Positions 33,145 through 43,475 of a stretch of 46,407 nucleotides of DNA are shown one piece after another. Below the pieces are notes generated by a model. That model was given only the letters and a program-made list of their open reading frames with translations. It did not search any database and was not told the DNA's origin. Origin of the DNA: Clostridiales bacterium (GTDB taxonomy: Bacteria; Bacillota; Clostridia; Christensenellales; Borkfalkiaceae); contig SVHG01000017.1 of the NCBI GenBank assembly GCA_015055965.1, positions 1-46,407 on the forward strand. The letters are read 5' to 3'. Each line of letters begins with the position of its first letter. Positions within the stretch are counted from its first letter, which is position 1. Position numbers and translations under genes: made by a program.

Positions 33145-34377
33145 ATGAATAAAAAGATTAAAATAGGCGTTTTAGGTGCTTTTCGTGGCGAAACAATGAT
33201 TAATTTTTGTAAAAAAACGGGCGAAGCTCAATTAGTTGCGGTTTGCGATAAGTACGACGTTGCGTTGAAAAAAGTAAAAAAAGAAAAGGGTGTAACCTGT
33301 TATAACGATTTTGACGAGTTTATAAAACACGATATGGATGCGGTGGTTTTAGCTAACTATGCAACGGAACATGCTCCCTTTGCTATTAAATGTTTAAAGG
33401 CAGGAAAGCACGTTTTAAGCGAGGTTTTAGCTGTTTCAACACCCAAAGAGGCGGTTGAGCTTATTGAAGCGGTTGAAGATAGCGGTTTGGTGTATAGTTA
33501 CGCAGAAAATTATTGTTACATGCCTGCAACCAAGGAAATGGCGAATCTTTATAAACAAGGAAAGCTTGGTGAGTTTGAATACGGTGAAGGCGAGTATATT
33601 CACAACTGTGAGCCTATTTGGCCGGAAATCACTTACGGCGATCCAAATCATTGGCGCAATAATATGTATGCAACCTTTTACTGCACTCATTCAATAGGCC
33701 CTCTTTTATATATAACTGGGCTACGTCCCATATCGGTGATAGGTTTTGAAATTCCCTTTTCTTCTCGTAATGCAAGAATGGGGCGAAAGGGTGGTTCAGC
33801 CGGTATTGAAATGATTACTCTTGAAAACGGAGCAATAATAAAAAGCTTGCACGGCGGACTTGATAAAAATTCCATTTGGTACACAATTTACGGATCAAAA
33901 GGTAGGCTAGAAAGCTCAAGAGAGGATGCTTGCGAGGGAGACATAAATACTCTTTACGCTAATTTAGATGATTTTGAGGGCATATATAAATGTGAACCCA
34001 TAAAAACTAAACCAAAAGACGAGCTTTCTGAAATGGCAGACGGGCTGGGCCACGCTGGTTCTGACTATTATCCAATGCATTGGTTTATAGAGGCGTGCAA
34101 AGGTAACAAAAACGCGCAAACGATTGACGTATACCAAGCGGTTGAAATGACTATTCCCGGAATTTATGCGTATTATTCAGTTTTAGATGGTGGTAAACCG
34201 CAGGCAATACCTAATTTAAGGAATAAAAATGAGCGCGATGCCGTTCGTTTTGATGATAGAAAGGTTGGTCGGGATTTACCTTCGTATTCAAAAGGAGATT
34301 TAGACATAGACCCTGAGGTTTATGAAAGAATAAAAAAACTATATCAACAAAAATTAAATAAGGAGACAAAAAAATGA
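33145..34377 (+). CDS. Gfo/Idh/MocA family oxidoreductase
   Basis: 410 residues. N-terminal Rossmann start KIKIGVLGAFRGE, then VAVCDKYDVAL, DAVVLANYATEHAPFAIKCLKAGKHVLSEV (the usual E-K-P segment reads S-E-V) and YAENYCYMPA. The C-terminal alpha/beta domain carries THSIGPLLYITGLRP. Members oxidise or epimerise sugars and inositols with NAD(P); no exact substrate can be assigned. The unusual SEV in place of EKP removes the catalytic-type Lys at that place, so it may be a divergent member. The stop overlaps the next ATG (ATGA), coupling it to the giant surface protein. Confidence 0.88.
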   Translation: MNKKIKIGVLGAFRGETMINFCKKTGEAQLVAVCDKYDVALKKVKKEKGVTCYNDFDEFIKHDMDAVVLANYATEHAPFAIKCLKAGKHVLSEVLAVSTPKEAVELIEAVEDSGLVYSYAENYCYMPATKEMANLYKQGKLGEFEYGEGEYIHNCEPIWPEITYGDPNHWRNNMYATFYCTHSIGPLLYITGLRPISVIGFEIPFSSRNARMGRKGGSAGIEMITLENGAIIKSLHGGLDKNSIWYTIYGSKGRLESSREDACEGDINTLYANLDDFEGIYKCEPIKTKPKDELSEMADGLGHAGSDYYPMHWFIEACKGNKNAQTIDVYQAVEMTIPGIYAYYSVLDGGKPQAIPNLRNKNERDAVRFDDRKVGRDLPSYSKGDLDIDPEVYERIKKLYQQKLNKETKK

Positions 34378-37300
34378 GTAAAACAAAATTCAAAATAGCG
34401 CTTAGCACTTTGATTTTTACGTTAATTTGTTCTGTTTGTTTATCGGTGCTTTCCGCTCATACCGTAAGAGGTGAAGACGCACTATGGACTGGAACGAATA
34501 TAACAGCCACGGCAGATGGTTTCCAATTTGCAAGTTGGGATAATAACGGTGGTGCAAATAGCGCAACTTATAGCGGGAAGTTAGGTGATAACGACACGGT
34601 AACATTCCAATATATGCCGAGCTACACCGGTAACGGTTGCAATGGCGACACAACAAACCTCACGTTAGGGATTTCAGACGGAACAAGAAGCACGGCAGTT
34701 CAATTATTAAACTACTGGAATGCCGTAAGATTATATATTGACGGGATTGAAAAAACCGTTCAAAATTACGAGCCGGACACAACCGACGGTTGGAGTGAAT
34801 CTGATCAATGGTTTAAGGTTACTTATACTTTCTTAAAAGATAGCGTAACTTTGGAAATTGATTATCTTGCAGACGGTCAAAATGCAACTACCATAACCGT
34901 TGCAGAGGGTGTTGAATTAGCGCAAAGTGCAACCATTCAATTTACTTCATGGGGTGCAAATGCCGCAGTTAAGGATTTTGCTCTTAGTAACTCTAAAGCA
35001 CCTTCTTGGAGCGGATCAAACCTAAATAGAACGGAAGGTGGATTCCAATTCACAAGCTGGGATAATAACGGTGGTGCAAATAGCGCGGTTTATAGTGAAG
35101 CATTAGGCGAAAATAACACCGTAAGTTTCCAATATATGCCAAGTTGCACGGGTAACGGTTGCAATGGCGACACAACAAACCTCACGTTAGGGATTTCAGA
35201 CGGAACAAGAAGCACGGCAGTTCAATTATTAAACTACTGGAATGCCGTAAGATTATATATTGACGGGATTGAAAAAACCGTTCAAAATTACGAGCCGGAC
35301 ACAACCGACGGTTGGAGTGAATCTGATCAATGGTTTAAGGTTACTTATACTTTCTTAAAAGATAGCGTAACTTTGGAAATTGATTATCTTGCAGATGGCA
35401 AGAATGCAACTACTATTATCGTTGAAGAAGGATTAGAATTAGCAAAAACTGCAACCATTCAATTTACTTCATGGGGTGCGAATGCTGCAGTTAAGGATTT
35501 CGCTCTTAGCAAAACTGCCCTTAAAGAACCTTCATGGAGCGGATCAAACCTAAATAGAACGGAAGGTGGATTCCAATTCACAAGCTGGAATAACAACGGC
35601 GACGTAAATAGCGCGGTTTATAGCGAAGCATTAGGCGAAAATAACACCGTAAGTTTTCAATATATGCCAAGTTACACGGGTAACGGTTGCAACGGCGACA
35701 CAACAAACCTCACGTTAGGGATTTCAGACGGAACAAGAAGCACGGCAGTTCAATTATTAAACTACTGGAATGCCGTAAGATTATATATTGACGGGATTGA
35801 AAAAACCGTTCAAAATTACGAGCCGGACACAACCGACGGTTGGAGTGAATCTGATCAATGGTTTAAGGTTACTTATACTTTCTTAAAAGATAGCGTAACT
35901 TTGGAAATTGATTATCTTGCAGATGGCAAGAATGCAACTACTATTATCGTTGAAGAAGGATTAGAATTAGCAAAAACTGCAACCATTCAATTTACTTCAT
36001 GGGGTGCAAATGCTGCAATTAAGGATTTTGCGCTTAGCTATGTTGAGCCTCCAAAAGCCCCCGGTTGGTATAGTGATTACTATGATGAAAGTGAAGAAAA
36101 CGGAGAAAAGGTTTTAACTGCAAACACCTTTGAACAAAACGGTGGAGGAATATACCTTCCTTATTCTGAACCTGTTGTTGGATATAACACCGTAACCTTT
36201 AAATATAGACCTAATTCTGCTTTTAACGGCTACGATACCGCAAATATTGCATTACACGTTGATGACGTTAACGGATCAAGAATTACCTTTGAATTTTTAA
36301 ATTACTGGAACTGTTATAGAATAATACTTAACGGCGCGACTAAGGTAGAATCTAACTATCCTCCTAACACCACTGATGGCTGGAGTGAAACTGACGTTTG
36401 GTTTGAATTTAAGTGTGTTTTTGCAAAAAATAACCTTCAAATTTACGTTGACGGCACGTTAATGAAGAGCTTATTTTATACCGATAATTTTGATTTTGAA
36501 AATCAGCTATCCGTTTCAATAAGTGCATGGGGTAGCAAGCATTCAGTTAAGGGAATAGAATTCTCAAACGTTCAAATTTCTGAAGAGGAGTGGGGCGGTT
36601 CTGGTTATGAAAAGAGCGATGAAAACGGCGAAGTTGTATATAATGCAACCGAATCTGAAATTGCGGGCGGCGCATTGACCTTCCATTATTTAGAAAAAGT
36701 ATCAAACGTTAACACCTTTACCTTTAAATACAGAGCAAACGAATATCATAACGGCGACGATACTGCAAACGTATGCTTTAATCTTAAAGATAGTAAAGGC
36801 AATCGCTTAGCTTTCCAATTATTGAATTATTGGAATTGTTACAGAATAATACTTAACAACACAACTAAGGTAGAGGGTAATTATCCTCCTAACCTTGCGG
36901 ATGCTTGGACAGAAACCGACGTTTGGTTTGAGGTTAAGTGTGTATTTGCTAAAAATTATGCTAGAATATACATTGACGGTGAGTTAATGGGCACCTTGGT
37001 TAATACTGAATGGTTTAACTTTGATGGTGATGTAAACGCTTACATATCATCTTGGGGACATAAGCCTACCGTTAAAGACATGCAATTTACCACAGAGGAA
37101 TTAGAGCAATTACCCGTATGGTATGGTTCTTCATTTACTCAAGCTGAAGAAAACGGAGAGGTTATTTACACTGCAAACCATATTGATGGTGCTGTTGCTA
37201 TTCTTAATTATGCCGGTGTAACAGGTGATAATAATAGCATAACCTTTGACCTTAAGCCCGGAACAGTTGGTTCTCATAACGAACGTAACGCAGGCTTTAT

Positions 37301-40300
37301 CGTTTTAGATAGAAATAATTCAGGAACTTATTTATTCTTCGAAATCATGCCTGAAAGAAGAGAGGCAAGAGTGAGAATTGTCGTTGCTAACACTGCAGTT
37401 CTTTCAGTTAAGAATACGATTATTAATTTTAATGCAAATCAATGGTCAACCGTTCAATGTATTTTTGAAGATAATCGTTTTGCAATGTATATAAACGGAA
37501 AACTTACTTTATCTGCGTTTGACCTTGAGGGTTATACGTTTAGTGATACATTCTGTTATATGAATGCGTGGGATACCGCGGCAAGCTATAAGAATATCAG
37601 CTTTGAAAAGGTAGAAAAGAGCAATAGTGAACTTGGTTATGGTGACTTTGATTTCCTTGATGAAAGGGGAGTTGAGTCTGTAATGTGTGAAAACGCAAAC
37701 TTTAGTTACAACAAGGCTAATAATTCAATAGAATTTGAGATTACTGATAGTAATCCCGTAATCAACTTAGACGTTAATCAGCTTCCCGGTGCAAAATATT
37801 CTGCATATTTACCGGTAAGAAATACCATTTTGGTAAGAATGGCAAACGCCACTTCAGCAGAGCAGCTAATACTTTCGATTAAGTCAGATGGTTATTCCGA
37901 TAGATGGCATACTAAGACCTTTGATATAGACGAAAATAGTGGTTATACCACCTATTATTTCAATCTTTCGGATTTAAACTTAGTTGGTTATTTAACTGAC
38001 GTAAAGCTTGAATTCGTTGGTGCTGACAGCGGTAGCATATCAATTGACGCTATTTCATTTGAAAGAGAAGATGGTATATACGATTACGCGGCAACGGAAT
38101 ATTCTATGACTGCAACGCAAGAAACTGTAACCTATTCCGGTAAGGTTCAACAAAAGTATGCAGGTAAAACGATTACCTTATATTCTACTTCAGTCGTTAA
38201 TATTTACGAAACTGTTGCGCATATTGATAACAAGGTTATTGCAAAGGGCACTGTTAATGAAGACGGTAGCTTTGAAATTACCTTCCCCTTCAAACAAAAG
38301 AATAGTGAAATGAATCATCTTTCAACTATCTTTATTGCAGCGGTAGACGGGGTGAAACTTTCAAAGACTTTCCAAATTGAAAACTATCGTGATTTCATTA
38401 TTAATCCTTACGCTTTCAAACTTCCCGAATTTGAAGTGAAGGTAACGGATGCAGCGTTTGGTGCAGTTGGTGATGGATTTACTAACGATAACGAGGCAAT
38501 TCAAAAAGCTATTGATTACGTTCACGCACAAGGTGGCGGTAAGGTTATCGTTCCCGGTGATTTAACTAACGCTTTTGGTAGACGTTATATTGCAACTAAC
38601 CTTGAATTAAAGTCTAACGTAGAACTTTGCATTGAAGAAGGTGCTGTAATTTGGCAATCACCCAGGGTTTCAGATTATAATTATGATCTTGTTATAGGTC
38701 ACGACTACGAATCAGAGGTTATGTGGCCTCACGCATGTAATAAGAATCAACCTTTAATTTTAGTTCGTGACGTTCAAAACGTTCGCATAACTGGTGGCGG
38801 AACGATTAGAATGGCAGACTGGGGTGGTGAAGATGTTAGCGCATGGGAAATTATAGACCCCAATCACGGCGCAGGTTGCACGCACACTATTCATATTGCT
38901 CCTATTTTCTGCAATAGCGTAACGAATATTGAAATAACAGATATTAAGATTTTAAGAACAAACAACTGGAATTTATCAAACACCTTCGTTAAGAATGCAT
39001 TCTATGCAAATATTCACTTTGGTGAACCTAACTGTAAGAATGGTGATGGTATTGGCATGACGAACTGTGAAAATATGCTTATCGTTAGAAACAGAATGTT
39101 CTCAAGTGACGATGCTTTCACGATTAACGCTATCCCTAATGATCCCAGAAAATTTGCTGAATGGGCTTATCCCACCGTTGAAGTTGAGCACTATGCAACA
39201 AGAAACGTTGAACTTGCATATAACAATATGCGTGGCGGTTTAGGTATCGTATTTATTGGTTGGGGCTCAAATATGAAAGATTTTTCAAAGGTAGAAATTC
39301 AAAATATTGTTGCTTATAATAACGTATTTGCCGGCTTTGGTCAAGATATTGGTTCATGGCCTGATAACCCCTTCTATGGTTGGAGTTCTGATAGAAACTA
39401 TAACCTAGGTAACGGCGAAAAGGACGACTATTCTCCCCTTAAAGACGTTTATATGTTTAACAATGAATATACCAACGGTATTGCAATGTTAGGTTGGCAG
39501 GGTTGTGAAGCAATCATTGATGCAAGCAACTTTATTACCGATGCGAATTTAATTACTAATATTCAATTTAACAATGCAAGCTTTGAACGTAATTTACGTT
39601 ACGATAATGAAGTGGATTGGATATCAGGTTTATCATATTGGTCTAAGATTTTAGGTGAAGGCGCAAGCGTAGGTATAGAAGCTCGCGGAGAAAAACAAGC
39701 AGTTGCAGTTTATACTCAAAATCAATTCACAGTAACTGACTATGCAGGCTACGTTGAGGGTAGTGGTAAATTATATCAAGGCATTTATCTTGAAAAGGGT
39801 GCACACAAGTTTACCGTTACGTTAAAGAGTACCGGTGGTAACACCTCACTATTCTTTGCAAATTCAGTTATGAAACAACACGTAAGTGATTTAAATGCAG
39901 TAAGTATAATTAGTAGTGAGGTGGTTGATTTAACCGCAGAATACGCTGAATATACCTTTATCTTCAGAGTTGAAAAAGAAGGCGTTTATGCAATCGGTGT
40001 ATGTCACGAGGGTGAAGGTAGAGTATATCTTGACGACGCATCTGTAGAAAGAGACCTTGCTATGGATGAGATTTTTGTAGCTAGGGATGAACTTTCATAT
40101 CAAGTTGAAGGAGCTCAAAAATTTACCTCAAGTGATGAATATACTCAGGAAAGCATAGATAAATTATTAAAGGCTATTGAAGATGCTCAAGTTATTCTTG
40201 CTAACAAGAATGCTACCATAGTAGAAATAACTGGCGCAGAAACAGCTATACGTCTTGCAATTGAAGATCTAGAGGTTAAGCCTGAACCTGATCCTGAACC

Positions 40301-40490
40301 TGATCCTAATCCATACGATTCAAGTAGCTCAGTTGATAACTCAACAGATAGTTCTAGCGAAGGTTCTTCTAGTTCTGTAATAGTTCATGAAAAGATTAAC
40401 TGTAACGCTTCTTTAGACGTAGGCAGTATTGCAACTTTCATTGCAAGTTTACTAAGTATTGCGTTTATCGTAAGAGTAAAAAGAAAGTAA
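34374..40490 (+). CDS. Giant surface protein: LamG-like repeats plus GH28-like beta-helix
   Basis: 2,038 residues. Signal peptide (1-33); three nearly identical LamG-like units of about 175 residues (about 34-556); three more diverged units (to about 1080); a carbohydrate-binding-like stretch; then a right-handed beta-helix of GH28/polygalacturonase type starting DAAFGAVGDGFTNDNEAIQKAID (about 1358), with NGDGIG (Asp1558) and SSDDAF (Asp1579, Asp1580) matching the catalytic Asp motifs. The C-terminus has a FIVAR-like helical module, a Pro/Asp- and Ser-rich linker, and a membrane helix ending RVKRK, without LPXTG. Predicted to cleave pectin-like or related uronic-acid polymers at the cell surface. 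AGGAG site; probably AraC-controlled with the upstream gene. Confidence 0.85.
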   Translation: MSKTKFKIALSTLIFTLICSVCLSVLSAHTVRGEDALWTGTNITATADGFQFASWDNNGGANSATYSGKLGDNDTVTFQYMPSYTGNGCNGDTTNLTLGISDGTRSTAVQLLNYWNAVRLYIDGIEKTVQNYEPDTTDGWSESDQWFKVTYTFLKDSVTLEIDYLADGQNATTITVAEGVELAQSATIQFTSWGANAAVKDFALSNSKAPSWSGSNLNRTEGGFQFTSWDNNGGANSAVYSEALGENNTVSFQYMPSCTGNGCNGDTTNLTLGISDGTRSTAVQLLNYWNAVRLYIDGIEKTVQNYEPDTTDGWSESDQWFKVTYTFLKDSVTLEIDYLADGKNATTIIVEEGLELAKTATIQFTSWGANAAVKDFALSKTALKEPSWSGSNLNRTEGGFQFTSWNNNGDVNSAVYSEALGENNTVSFQYMPSYTGNGCNGDTTNLTLGISDGTRSTAVQLLNYWNAVRLYIDGIEKTVQNYEPDTTDGWSESDQWFKVTYTFLKDSVTLEIDYLADGKNATTIIVEEGLELAKTATIQFTSWGANAAIKDFALSYVEPPKAPGWYSDYYDESEENGEKVLTANTFEQNGGGIYLPYSEPVVGYNTVTFKYRPNSAFNGYDTANIALHVDDVNGSRITFEFLNYWNCYRIILNGATKVESNYPPNTTDGWSETDVWFEFKCVFAKNNLQIYVDGTLMKSLFYTDNFDFENQLSVSISAWGSKHSVKGIEFSNVQISEEEWGGSGYEKSDENGEVVYNATESEIAGGALTFHYLEKVSNVNTFTFKYRANEYHNGDDTANVCFNLKDSKGNRLAFQLLNYWNCYRIILNNTTKVEGNYPPNLADAWTETDVWFEVKCVFAKNYARIYIDGELMGTLVNTEWFNFDGDVNAYISSWGHKPTVKDMQFTTEELEQLPVWYGSSFTQAEENGEVIYTANHIDGAVAILNYAGVTGDNNSITFDLKPGTVGSHNERNAGFIVLDRNNSGTYLFFEIMPERREARVRIVVANTAVLSVKNTIINFNANQWSTVQCIFEDNRFAMYINGKLTLSAFDLEGYTFSDTFCYMNAWDTAASYKNISFEKVEKSNSELGYGDFDFLDERGVESVMCENANFSYNKANNSIEFEITDSNPVINLDVNQLPGAKYSAYLPVRNTILVRMANATSAEQLILSIKSDGYSDRWHTKTFDIDENSGYTTYYFNLSDLNLVGYLTDVKLEFVGADSGSISIDAISFEREDGIYDYAATEYSMTATQETVTYSGKVQQKYAGKTITLYSTSVVNIYETVAHIDNKVIAKGTVNEDGSFEITFPFKQKNSEMNHLSTIFIAAVDGVKLSKTFQIENYRDFIINPYAFKLPEFEVKVTDAAFGAVGDGFTNDNEAIQKAIDYVHAQGGGKVIVPGDLTNAFGRRYIATNLELKSNVELCIEEGAVIWQSPRVSDYNYDLVIGHDYESEVMWPHACNKNQPLILVRDVQNVRITGGGTIRMADWGGEDVSAWEIIDPNHGAGCTHTIHIAPIFCNSVTNIEITDIKILRTNNWNLSNTFVKNAFYANIHFGEPNCKNGDGIGMTNCENMLIVRNRMFSSDDAFTINAIPNDPRKFAEWAYPTVEVEHYATRNVELAYNNMRGGLGIVFIGWGSNMKDFSKVEIQNIVAYNNVFAGFGQDIGSWPDNPFYGWSSDRNYNLGNGEKDDYSPLKDVYMFNNEYTNGIAMLGWQGCEAIIDASNFITDANLITNIQFNNASFERNLRYDNEVDWISGLSYWSKILGEGASVGIEARGEKQAVAVYTQNQFTVTDYAGYVEGSGKLYQGIYLEKGAHKFTVTLKSTGGNTSLFFANSVMKQHVSDLNAVSIISSEVVDLTAEYAEYTFIFRVEKEGVYAIGVCHEGEGRVYLDDASVERDLAMDEIFVARDELSYQVEGAQKFTSSDEYTQESIDKLLKAIEDAQVILANKNATIVEITGAETAIRLAIEDLEVKPEPDPEPDPNPYDSSSSVDNSTDSSSEGSSSSVIVHEKINCNASLDVGSIATFIASLLSIAFIVRVKRK
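34473..36040 (+). repeat. Three near-identical tandem repeats of 522-528 bp
   Basis: The same marker sequence occurs at 34641, 35163 and 35691, giving periods of 522 and 528 bp. A block of over 230 bases (for example 34643-34876) is base-for-base identical between units. Silent sites are conserved too, indicating very recent duplication or ongoing gene conversion. Assembly collapse or expansion is a risk here. Confidence 0.9.
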
Positions 40491-40514
40491 AAACTAAAAA
40501 AGTCAATATTTAAC

Positions 40515-40553
40515 AAAAGTACCGTCAAAATATTTATTGGCGGTGCTTTTTTT
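40515..40553 (+). terminator. Terminator of the giant surface protein gene
   Basis: AAAAGTACCGTCA (40515-40527) pairs with TGGCGGTGCTTTT (40538-40550) with two G-U pairs, then TTT. Confidence 0.85.
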
Positions 40554-40563
40554 AGGTGTGTAT

Positions 40564-40598
40564 AAAAAAAGAGCGATGGAATTAATCCACGCTCTTTT
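40564..40598 (-). terminator. Terminator of the P-type ATPase gene
   Basis: AAAAGAGCG (40567-40575) plus TGGA pairs with TCCA plus CGCTCTTTT (40586-40598), one bulged A. On the minus strand it is followed by a seven-base U-run. Confidence 0.85.
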
Positions 40599-40616
40599 AT
40601 ATCGTATATAGATTAT

Positions 40617-43307
40617 TTATTTTTTTGTTTTTCTAATTGCGTTTGCAATAACCTTAGAAATTTCAGCAAAGGGTATTACTAGGAATGCAAGACCAATTGC
40701 AATAGCGAATTCAGTAAATGAAATTGCGCTAAATTCAAATAGGTTTCTTATTCCGGGAATTAAAACGACGCAAAGTGTTAGTAAAATAGAGAATATAAAC
40801 GCGCCCCAAAGGAATTTATTTTGCTTTTTAACCGTAAAAATAGAGTGGTTAAGTGAGCGAGCGTTGAAGGAGTGGAAGCTTTCCGTTAAAGAAAGGGTTA
40901 AGAAGGCCATAGTCATACCGTCTGCGCTTATACCACCGGGCATAGTCCATTCCCAAACGCCGTTGTTTTCTATCATATGTCCAATGAAATAAGAAAGCAG
41001 AGTAGTAATACCAATGAATAAGCCTTGTACTGCAACGTTAAAGCCTAAACCGCCTGCAAATACGCCTTCGTTGGGGTTACGTGGTTTACGGCTCATAAGA
41101 TCGCTTTCGCCCTCTTCCATACCTAATGCAAGAGCAGGGAAGGTATCGGTTATAAGGTTAATCCAAAGTAGGTGCATGGGAAGAAGAAGCTTAAAGCCGA
41201 ATATAGTTGCAATAAACACGGCAACGACTTCCGCTAGGTTACTTGAAAGTAGGAACTGAATTGCTTTACGGATATTTTCGTAAATTCTTCTGCCTTCGCC
41301 AACTGCAGAAACGATAGTTGCAAAGTTATCGTCCTGTAAAATCATATCGGCAGCGCTCTTAGTAACGTCCGTGCCGGTAATACCCATACCAACGCCAATA
41401 TCTGCGCTCTTAATGCTGGGCGCGTCGTTAACGCCGTCACCCGTCATAGCGGTAATATAATTGTTATCCTTGCACGCCTTAACTATTCTAACCTTGTGTT
41501 CGGGTTGAACGCGGGCAAAAACGGAAATATTCTTTAACGCAACGTTAAATTCTTCATCAGAAAGCTTATCTAATTCGCTACCGGTAATAGCCTGTGAAGC
41601 GTCTGTAATAATACCAAGCTCTTTAGCAATGGCAATAGCGGTATCCTTGTGATCGCCTGTAATCATAATGGGGCGAATACCTGCAGACTTACATTCGGTA
41701 ATAGCAAGCTTAACCTCGGGGCGAACGGGGTCAATCATACCCGTTAAACCAATAAAGATTAAGTCCTTTTCTATATCTTCGGGATTATTAAATGCAGGTA
41801 GCGCGTCGTATTCGGCGTAAGAAGCTGCAAGAACGCGAAGAGCTCTATCTGCCATATTCTTGTTGGCTGAAAGAATTTCCTCCTTTGCTTCTTCGGTTAA
41901 GGGAAGAACTTCACCGTCCTTTAAGTATCTGGTGCAGCACTTAAGAATTTCGTCAGGCGCGCCCTTGGTGTACTGAACGATCTTGCCTTCCGCTTGATGT
42001 AGGGTAGACATCATCTTGCGCATACTGTCAAATGGTGCTTCTGAAACTCTTTTGTGATTGCTGTCAAGCACGCCTTTATCAAGACCTAAAGAGTAAGCGT
42101 AGTTAACTAACGCGCATTCGGTAGGCTCGCCTTTTGCAGCCTTGGTTTCGTTATCTAAAACCGCGTCGCTACATTGAGCCATAGCAGTAGCAAGTAGCTT
42201 TTCGTCTTGAGCAAAGTGTTCAACAACGGTCATCTTGTTTTGGGTAAGAGTACCCGTTTTATCTGAACAAATAATTTGAGTACAGCCAAGAGTTTCAACG
42301 GCGGTAAGCTTTTTTACAACCGCTTTATTCTTTGCCATCTTGGTCATACCCATAGAAAGAACTATGGTAACTACCGTAGCAAGCCCTTCGGGAATAGCTG
42401 CAACTGCAAGAGAAACTGCAATAATAAAGCTATCAAGAACGGTGTCCAAGCTAAATCCACTATTATTAGTAATAAGGTTAAAGATGAAAACGAATACGCT
42501 TATGCCTAAAACGATAAAGCTTAGTATTTTAGAAAGGGAGTTAAGCTTTTTCTGTAAGGGTGTAACCTCCGCTTCGGTTTTTGCTAAAACGTCTGCAATC
42601 TTACCCATTTCGGTTTGCATACCGGTTGCGGTTACAACCGCTTTAGCTCTTCCGTAAACCGCGGTAGAACCCATATAAACCATGTTGGAACGGTCGCCTA
42701 AGGTAACCTCACCGCTTTCAGATTTTATAACCTCGCTTTGCTTATTAACGGGAACGCTTTCGCCGGTTAGGGCGGCCTCTTCTACCTTAAGTGAAGCGCA
42801 TTCAATAATTCTACAGTCTGCGGGAATACTGTCGCCCGCTTCAATAATAACTATATCGCCAACGACTACGTCCTCGTTTTTAACTGCAAGCAAATTACCC
42901 TCTCTTAAGACCTTACAGGTGGAAGCGGTCATCTGTTTAAGTGCTTCAATAGCTTGCTCTGCCTTACCTTCTTGAATAACGCCTAAGATTGCGTTAAGTA
43001 AAACAACGCCAACTATAATGAAGAATTCAGCAAAGGATTCCTCGTGACCGTTCATTCTTCCAATAATTACCGTAACGAAGTTAACTGCCGCAGCGGCAAG
43101 TAAAACGATAATCATGGGGTTAACTAGCTGAAGGAAAAATCTCTTAATCATAGAGGTCTTTTTAGCTTCAATAAGCTTATTAGGACCGTTTTGTTCAAGT
43201 AGCTTTTCCGCCTGCTGTGAGCTAATGCCGTTTTCGTTACTGTTAAAGTGATTTAAAACCTCACTTTCAGTGTGTAAATAGAACTTTTCTATCGTAGTGT
43301 ACCTCAC
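40617..43307 (-). CDS. Calcium-transporting P-type ATPase (P2A-like)
   Basis: 896 residues, typical length. N-terminal cation-ATPase domain, TGES in the actuator (AALTGESVPVNK), membrane helix 4 AVAAIPEGL (calcium site I form), phosphorylation motif SDKTGTLTQNK (Asp about 349), KGAPDEIL, TGDHKDTA, TGDGVNDAPS, and helix 5-6 LSSNLAEVVAVF plus LLWINLITDTFPALALG. It exports Ca2+ or a related cation using ATP. The frame opens with GTG at 43307, which has no good ribosome site; GAGG at 43303-43306 instead lies inside the reading frame nine bases before the ATA codon of IEKFY, where relatives typically begin M-E-K-(F/Y)-Y. The true start is therefore uncertain. Confidence 0.93.
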   Translation of the reverse strand: MRYTTIEKFYLHTESEVLNHFNSNENGISSQQAEKLLEQNGPNKLIEAKKTSMIKRFFLQLVNPMIIVLLAAAAVNFVTVIIGRMNGHEESFAEFFIIVGVVLLNAILGVIQEGKAEQAIEALKQMTASTCKVLREGNLLAVKNEDVVVGDIVIIEAGDSIPADCRIIECASLKVEEAALTGESVPVNKQSEVIKSESGEVTLGDRSNMVYMGSTAVYGRAKAVVTATGMQTEMGKIADVLAKTEAEVTPLQKKLNSLSKILSFIVLGISVFVFIFNLITNNSGFSLDTVLDSFIIAVSLAVAAIPEGLATVVTIVLSMGMTKMAKNKAVVKKLTAVETLGCTQIICSDKTGTLTQNKMTVVEHFAQDEKLLATAMAQCSDAVLDNETKAAKGEPTECALVNYAYSLGLDKGVLDSNHKRVSEAPFDSMRKMMSTLHQAEGKIVQYTKGAPDEILKCCTRYLKDGEVLPLTEEAKEEILSANKNMADRALRVLAASYAEYDALPAFNNPEDIEKDLIFIGLTGMIDPVRPEVKLAITECKSAGIRPIMITGDHKDTAIAIAKELGIITDASQAITGSELDKLSDEEFNVALKNISVFARVQPEHKVRIVKACKDNNYITAMTGDGVNDAPSIKSADIGVGMGITGTDVTKSAADMILQDDNFATIVSAVGEGRRIYENIRKAIQFLLSSNLAEVVAVFIATIFGFKLLLPMHLLWINLITDTFPALALGMEEGESDLMSRKPRNPNEGVFAGGLGFNVAVQGLFIGITTLLSYFIGHMIENNGVWEWTMPGGISADGMTMAFLTLSLTESFHSFNARSLNHSIFTVKKQNKFLWGAFIFSILLTLCVVLIPGIRNLFEFSAISFTEFAIAIGLAFLVIPFAEISKVIANAIRKTKK

Positions 43308-43328
43308 TATAAAATTTTCTTAATTAGT

Positions 43329-43387
43329 ATTAAAGATTTATCTTTAATCAGTTAAGTTATTTTAACTTAAATCTATAGTTTTGTCAA
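43329..43387 (-). promoter_or_regulatory. P-type ATPase promoter with two flanking palindromes
   Basis: Minus strand TTGACA (43382-43387), 17-base spacer, TAAAAT (43359-43364). Two inverted repeats overlap or follow it: TTAAGTTA/TAACTTAA (43352-43370), over the -10, and ATTAAAGAT/ATCTTTAAT (43329-43348), just downstream of the start site. These are plausible operators for a metal or stress repressor. Confidence 0.7.
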
Positions 43388-43475
43388 TCACTATAGGTGT
43401 ATCAAAATATAAATATTGTTACTTTTTGGTGGTTTTTTAAGAATACTACCCCTTTTCTTTGCGTAAACTCTTTAT

